Positions 17,388-20,825 of a stretch of 20,825 nucleotides of DNA are shown here, one piece after another. Made by a program: the position numbers and the translations under genes. The notes under the pieces are model-generated. The model worked only from the letters and a program-made list of their open reading frames with translations, was not told where the DNA came from and did no database searches. Positions within the stretch are counted from its first letter, which is position 1. Every line of letters begins with the position of its first letter. Origin of the DNA: an uncultured Nocardioides sp. (GTDB taxonomy: Bacteria; Actinomycetota; Actinomycetes; Propionibacteriales; Nocardioidaceae); NCBI RefSeq assembly GCF_946885725.1, contig NZ_CAMPGZ010000055.1, positions 1-20,825 of the forward strand, written 5' to 3'.

Positions 17388-17753
17388 TCACCCTCGGTCG
17401 CCTCGCGTCGCGACCGTGAGCAGCACGGCCGCGTCGGTCTCCGCGGTGAGGTCGTGCCGCGCGGGCGGGATCACCACGTGGTCCCCCGCCTCGCCGCGCC
17501 ACACCTCGTCGCCGGCCTCCAGCCGCACGGTGCCGTGCAGCACCTGGAGCGTCGCCTCGCCGGGCGACTCGTGCTCGCCCAGCGACCGGCCCTCGGCGAG
17601 CGCGATCACGGTCTGGCGCAGGTCGTGCTCCTGGCCGCCGTAGATCGTGGTCGCGGCCCGTCCGCTCGACGCGGTGCGGGCCTCCTCCAGGCGCAGGCGC
17701 ACGAGCTCGGTCAACGACGTGGTGTCCATGGTCTCGGGGGTCACAGGTTTCAT
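17388..17753 (-). CDS. Small cupin-domain protein coupled to narI
   Basis: This 121-residue single-domain cupin starts at the ATG that overlaps the narI stop (ATGA 17753-17750). A longer reading frame would only run into narI. The fold is indicated by the strand pattern around GRSLGEHESPGEATLQVLHG and GDHVVIPPARHDL. Only some of the usual metal ligands remain: the first motif has one His followed by Glu-Ser instead of His-x-His, and the second has its His in PPARH. It may thus bind metal weakly or bind a small molecule. Its place as last gene of the nar operon suggests a role linked to nitrate respiration, such as sensing or protection against reactive nitrogen species, but nothing in the sequence proves this. 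Confidence 0.8.
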   Translation of the reverse strand: MKPVTPETMDTTSLTELVRLRLEEARTASSGRAATTIYGGQEHDLRQTVIALAEGRSLGEHESPGEATLQVLHGTVRLEAGDEVWRGEAGDHVVIPPARHDLTAETDAAVLLTVATRGDRG

Positions 17754-18475
17754 TGGACTCTCTCCCAGCCGCGCCGCTGCGGGCGGTTGCCCAGCTGCGC
17801 GTCGCGGCTGCGGTAGACGATGTAGGGCCGGGTCAGGTAGCCGACCGGCGCGCTGAACACGTGCACCAGTCGGGTGAACGGCCACAGCGCGAACAGCCCG
17901 AACGCGACCAGCGCGTGCAGCTGGAAGCCGAGAGGCGCGTCGGCCATCAGCGACGCGTCGGGCTGGAAGGCGAGGAACGAGCGGTACCAGACCGACACGC
18001 CCTCGCGGTAGTTGTACTCACCGCCGATGGTGAGGATCGAACCGGCGATCGTGTTCCACATGCCCAGCACGATCACGGCGGCGAGGAAGGCGTACATCAC
18101 CTTGTCCATCACCGTGGTCGCCGAGAACACCGGGCCGACCGTGCGCCGCCGGTAGATCAGGATCGCCATCCCGACGACCGTCATGATCCCGGCGATCAGC
18201 CCGCCCACGACGGCGACGTAGTGATAGGTCTCGTGGCTGATCCCGAGCGCGTCGGTCCAGGACTGCGGCACGAGCAGCCCGATGATGTGCCCGCCGACGA
18301 CGCCGAGCATGCCGAAGTGGAACAGCGGCGAGCCCAGCCGCAGCAGCCTGTCCTCATAGAGCTGCGAGGAGCGCGTGGTCCAGCCGAACTTGTCGTAGCG
18401 GTAGCGCCAGAAGTGTCCGACGACGAACGTCGCGAGGCAGAGGTACGGGACGATCACCCACAGGAAGACGTCCAT
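17750..18475 (-). CDS. narI: Respiratory nitrate reductase gamma subunit NarI
   Basis: This 241-residue membrane cytochrome b takes electrons from quinol and passes them to NarH. Five hydrophobic helices are visible (about 2-21, 48-70, 86-108, 124-146 and 184-206). His53, His63, His187 and His205 match the spacing of the four haem ligands of E. coli NarI (56, 66, 187 and 205), so both haems should be present. The SPLFHFGMLGVVGGH segment is a family hallmark. The start codon shares one base with the narJ stop (TGATG), and AAGGAG lies seven bases upstream. The C-terminal tail ends at the overlap with the cupin gene. Confidence 0.95.
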   Translation of the reverse strand: MDVFLWVIVPYLCLATFVVGHFWRYRYDKFGWTTRSSQLYEDRLLRLGSPLFHFGMLGVVGGHIIGLLVPQSWTDALGISHETYHYVAVVGGLIAGIMTVVGMAILIYRRRTVGPVFSATTVMDKVMYAFLAAVIVLGMWNTIAGSILTIGGEYNYREGVSVWYRSFLAFQPDASLMADAPLGFQLHALVAFGLFALWPFTRLVHVFSAPVGYLTRPYIVYRSRDAQLGNRPQRRGWERVQ

Positions 18476-19221
18476 CAGCGCGCTCCTTCCCGTCCCACGG
18501 ATGATGGCAGCGACGGCATGGTGGGCATCGGCAGCTCGACCGGACCCGTGGGCGTGGCCGGGCCTGGGTCGAAAGCGGGTGTGGCGTACGGCGTCAGCCC
18601 GACCTCCTCCTCGGGCGGCCCCTCGGCGGCGAGCCGGCGTACCGCCTCGACCTCGTCGCCGCGCAGCGGCGGCAGCGTGGCGGTGACGGCCTCGACGGCG
18701 CCGGCCCAGCGGCTGCCGGTCTCGACGAGCCCGATCCGCAGCAGCTCCAGCCCGGCGCGGTGGTCGAGGATCAGCTTCCGGCCGGCCTCACGGTCGATCG
18801 TCGCGGCGAACTCGAGCACCAGGCAGAGGTGGTCGGGCAGCTCCTCGGGCGCGGGCTCGAAGCCGGCGGCGAGGTAGGTCTGCTTGAACCGCAGCAGCGC
18901 CACGCCGCGCTTGCGGGTGTCGCCGTGGGCGAAGTAGGTGAGGAACAGGTTGTGCCGGCGGCGGCTGTCGAAGGTCTCGACGTAGTCGGCGGCGAGGTCG
19001 CCGAGGGCGACGCCGTCCAGCCGCTCCACCGTCGCGCGCAGCGGGCCACCGACGGCGTCGGGCAGCGCGTCGTACGCACGACGGGCCAGGGCGAGCCGCT
19101 CGGGCAGCGACTCGTCGGGGTAGTCGAGCAGCAGCGAGGCCGTCTGCCAGGCGATCGTCAGCTGCTCGTCGGTGAGCGGTCGGCTCTCAGCAGCCTTGCG
19201 ACGGAGGAGGTTCATGCTCAT
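18475..19221 (-). CDS. narJ: Nitrate reductase molybdenum cofactor assembly chaperone NarJ
   Basis: This 248-residue protein is a TorD/NarJ-type chaperone that holds apo-NarG while the molybdenum cofactor and iron-sulfur centres are inserted and before it docks to NarI. The all-helical core (~15-185) includes LLLDYPDESLPERL, DYVETFDSRRRHNLFLTYF and GDTRKRGVALLRFKQTYLAAG, which are typical of actinobacterial NarJ. The last ~60 residues are Pro/Gly-rich and probably flexible. The start chosen is the ATG at 19221, whose ATGA overlap with the narH stop and upstream GGAGG support it. A second in-frame ATG two codons later is also possible. Confidence 0.93.
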   Translation of the reverse strand: MSMNLLRRKAAESRPLTDEQLTIAWQTASLLLDYPDESLPERLALARRAYDALPDAVGGPLRATVERLDGVALGDLAADYVETFDSRRRHNLFLTYFAHGDTRKRGVALLRFKQTYLAAGFEPAPEELPDHLCLVLEFAATIDREAGRKLILDHRAGLELLRIGLVETGSRWAGAVEAVTATLPPLRGDEVEAVRRLAAEGPPEEEVGLTPYATPAFDPGPATPTGPVELPMPTMPSLPSSVGREGAR

Positions 19222-20825
19222 CGGTGGTCCGCCCCTCCGGTGAGACCGCCGGTCCCCCCCGGGCCGGTCGCGCCGTCGTCGGTGGTCTCCGGCGGGCCGG
19301 TGTCGACGACCGTGCCCGGACCCTCCGATCGCGGCGGGAAGAGCCCGCTCGGGCGGCCCTTGCCGTCCCAGTTCAGCAGGTTCACCCGGGCCGCCTTGTC
19401 CGACGGCGCCGCGATGCTGTCGGAGGTCTGCCGGTCCTGCAGCATCTGGAAGTTCTCGACCGCGATCGGGACCGGTGCGCCCGAGCCCTCGCCGAACGGC
19501 CCGGAGCCGCCCATGCCCGGTCCGCCCTCGTAGTCGAGCGCGCACTCGGTGGCGAGCTCCTCGAGCGAGTGTGCCTGCTCGGCGTGGGCCGGCGGGATGA
19601 CGTAGCGCTCGTCGTACTTCGCCAGTGCCAGCAGGCGGTACATGTCGTAGAGCTCCTCCTCCCCCATGCCGACGGCGGCGGGGATGGAGGCGTTCGGCTC
19701 GCGGCCGAGGTTGACGTCGCGCATGTAGGAGCGCATCGCGGCGAGCTTGCGGAGCACCGAGTCGACGGGCGCGACGTCACCGGCGGTGAACAGCTCGGCG
19801 AGGTACTCGATCGGGATGCGCAGCGCCTCGATCGCGGCGAACAGGTTGCCCGGGTCCTCGGCGTCCTCACCCGTGTCCTTGACGACGTCGACGACCGGCG
19901 ACAGCGGCGGGATGTACCAGACCATCGGCATCGTGCGGTACTCCGGGTGCAGCGGCAGCGCGACCTTGTACTTGTTGATCAGCGCGTGGATGGGCGATCG
20001 CTGCGCCGCCTCGATCCAGTCGTGCGGGATGCCGGCCCGCTCGGCAGCGCGCACCACGTCGGGGTCGCCGGGATCGAGCAGCACCGACCGCTGCGCCTCG
20101 TAGAGGTCCTTCTCGTCGGGCGTCGCCGCCGCCTCGAGCACCCGGTCGGCGTCGTACAGCACCAGACCGATGTAGCGCAGCCGACCGACGCAGGTCTCCG
20201 AGCACACGGTCGGCAGGCCGACCTCGATGCGCGGGAAGCAGAACGTGCACTTCTCGGCCTTGCCGGTGCGGTGGTTGAAGTAGACCTTCTTGTAAGGGCA
20301 GCCGGACACGCACATCCGCCAGCCACGGCAGCGGTCCTGGTCGACGAGCACGATGCCGTCCTCGGTGCGCTTGTAGATCGCGCCGCTGGGGCACGACGCC
20401 GCGCACGACGGGTTGAGGCAGTGCTCGCAGATGCGCGGCAGGTAGAACATGAACGCCTGCTCGAACTGCATCTTCACGTCGGCGGAGACCTTGCGCAGCA
20501 CGGGGTCGTGCTGGGCGGTCGCCGCCGAGCCGCCGAGGTTGTCGTCCCAGTTGGACGACCACTCGATCTTCATGTCCTCGCCGCTGAGCAGCGACTTGGG
20601 TCGCGCGACCGGCGTGTGCTCCTGGGCAGGCGCGTCGGTGAGCGTGGAGTAGTCGTAGGTCCAGGGCTCGTAGTAGTCCTGGATCGACGGCATCTTCGGG
20701 TTGGAGAAGATCGTGGCCAGCTTCTTCAGCCGCCCGCCGGCCTTGAGCGTCAGCCGGCCGCGCTTGTTGAGCGTCCAGCCGCCCTTCCACTCCTCCTGGT
20801 CCTCGTAGCGCCGCGGGTAGCCCTG
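19218..20825 (-). CDS. narH: Respiratory nitrate reductase beta subunit NarH (5' end outside window)
   Basis: The 535 visible residues run to the window edge and lack only the N-terminus, which would carry the first cysteine group. The visible sequence has the NarH hallmark WKGGWTLNKRGRLTL, the segment SNPKMPSIQDYYEPWTYDYS, and the cluster motifs CEHCLNPSCAASC, CRGWRMCVSGCPYKK and CTFC...CSETC. The Trp in CRGWRMC replaces a cysteine and is the known reason for a [3Fe-4S] cluster in NarH. The subunit moves electrons from NarI to the catalytic NarG, which should be encoded beyond 20825. A Gly/Asp-rich tail of ~90 residues is longer than in E. coli. An internal Met near 20693 is not the true start, because the conserved sequence continues upstream in frame. 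Confidence 0.96.
   Translation of the reverse strand, partial: QGYPRRYEDQEEWKGGWTLNKRGRLTLKAGGRLKKLATIFSNPKMPSIQDYYEPWTYDYSTLTDAPAQEHTPVARPKSLLSGEDMKIEWSSNWDDNLGGSAATAQHDPVLRKVSADVKMQFEQAFMFYLPRICEHCLNPSCAASCPSGAIYKRTEDGIVLVDQDRCRGWRMCVSGCPYKKVYFNHRTGKAEKCTFCFPRIEVGLPTVCSETCVGRLRYIGLVLYDADRVLEAAATPDEKDLYEAQRSVLLDPGDPDVVRAAERAGIPHDWIEAAQRSPIHALINKYKVALPLHPEYRTMPMVWYIPPLSPVVDVVKDTGEDAEDPGNLFAAIEALRIPIEYLAELFTAGDVAPVDSVLRKLAAMRSYMRDVNLGREPNASIPAAVGMGEEELYDMYRLLALAKYDERYVIPPAHAEQAHSLEELATECALDYEGGPGMGGSGPFGEGSGAPVPIAVENFQMLQDRQTSDSIAAPSDKAARVNLLNWDGKGRPSGLFPPRSEGPGTVVDTGPPETTDDGATGPGGTGGLTGGADHR

Overview
This is GC-rich, densely packed DNA, probably from an actinomycete. Supporting signs are very high GC, GTG starts, strong AAGGAGG-type ribosome sites, many ATGA/GTGA gene overlaps, an NrfD-type formate dehydrogenase and a narGHJI cluster. 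UGA is the stop codon of every annotated gene whose end is visible except the DUF1638 gene (UAG). A placement near Nocardioides/Propionibacteriales is only a guess from codon habit. No stretch longer than 300 bases lacks a gene; the longest gap is 134 bases (5324-5457).

Region 1 (1-5323) is a corrinoid one-carbon module. On the + strand it holds the end of an IclR-type regulator, a possible 17-residue mini-ORF, a cobalamin-binding corrinoid protein, a methyl-THF:corrinoid methyltransferase, an iron-sulfur/ASKHA corrinoid reactivase (RACE family) and a DUF1638 protein. A convergent, atypical methylenetetrahydrofolate reductase follows. The substrate-specific first methyltransferase (for example an MttB/MtgB-like enzyme) is not in the window and may lie upstream. 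Region 2 (5458-7730) is a serA-like dehydrogenase with an ACT domain, coupled to a DUF1015 gene.

Region 3 (7732-11937) is a complete bacterial selenocysteine toolkit. tRNA-Sec, selA and selB are in line on the - strand, and selD is divergent. Region 4 (12022-17383) is a membrane-linked formate dehydrogenase. Its catalytic subunit (one gene, 12022-15327) is interrupted by an in-frame UGA at 12580-12582, followed at the right distance by a SECIS hairpin with loop GGUCU. It is therefore a selenoprotein and the likely reason for the sel genes. It is followed by a four-cluster ferredoxin subunit and an NrfD membrane subunit.

Region 5 (17388-20825, - strand) is the end of a respiratory nitrate reductase operon: narH (5' end outside), narJ, narI and a small coupled cupin gene.

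Read together, the genes suggest a path from a methylated compound to methyl-corrinoid, methyl-THF, methylene-THF, formate and CO2. Electrons from formate would enter the quinone pool and could leave through nitrate reductase. The parts are recognisable families; the linkage into one route is inference from gene order.
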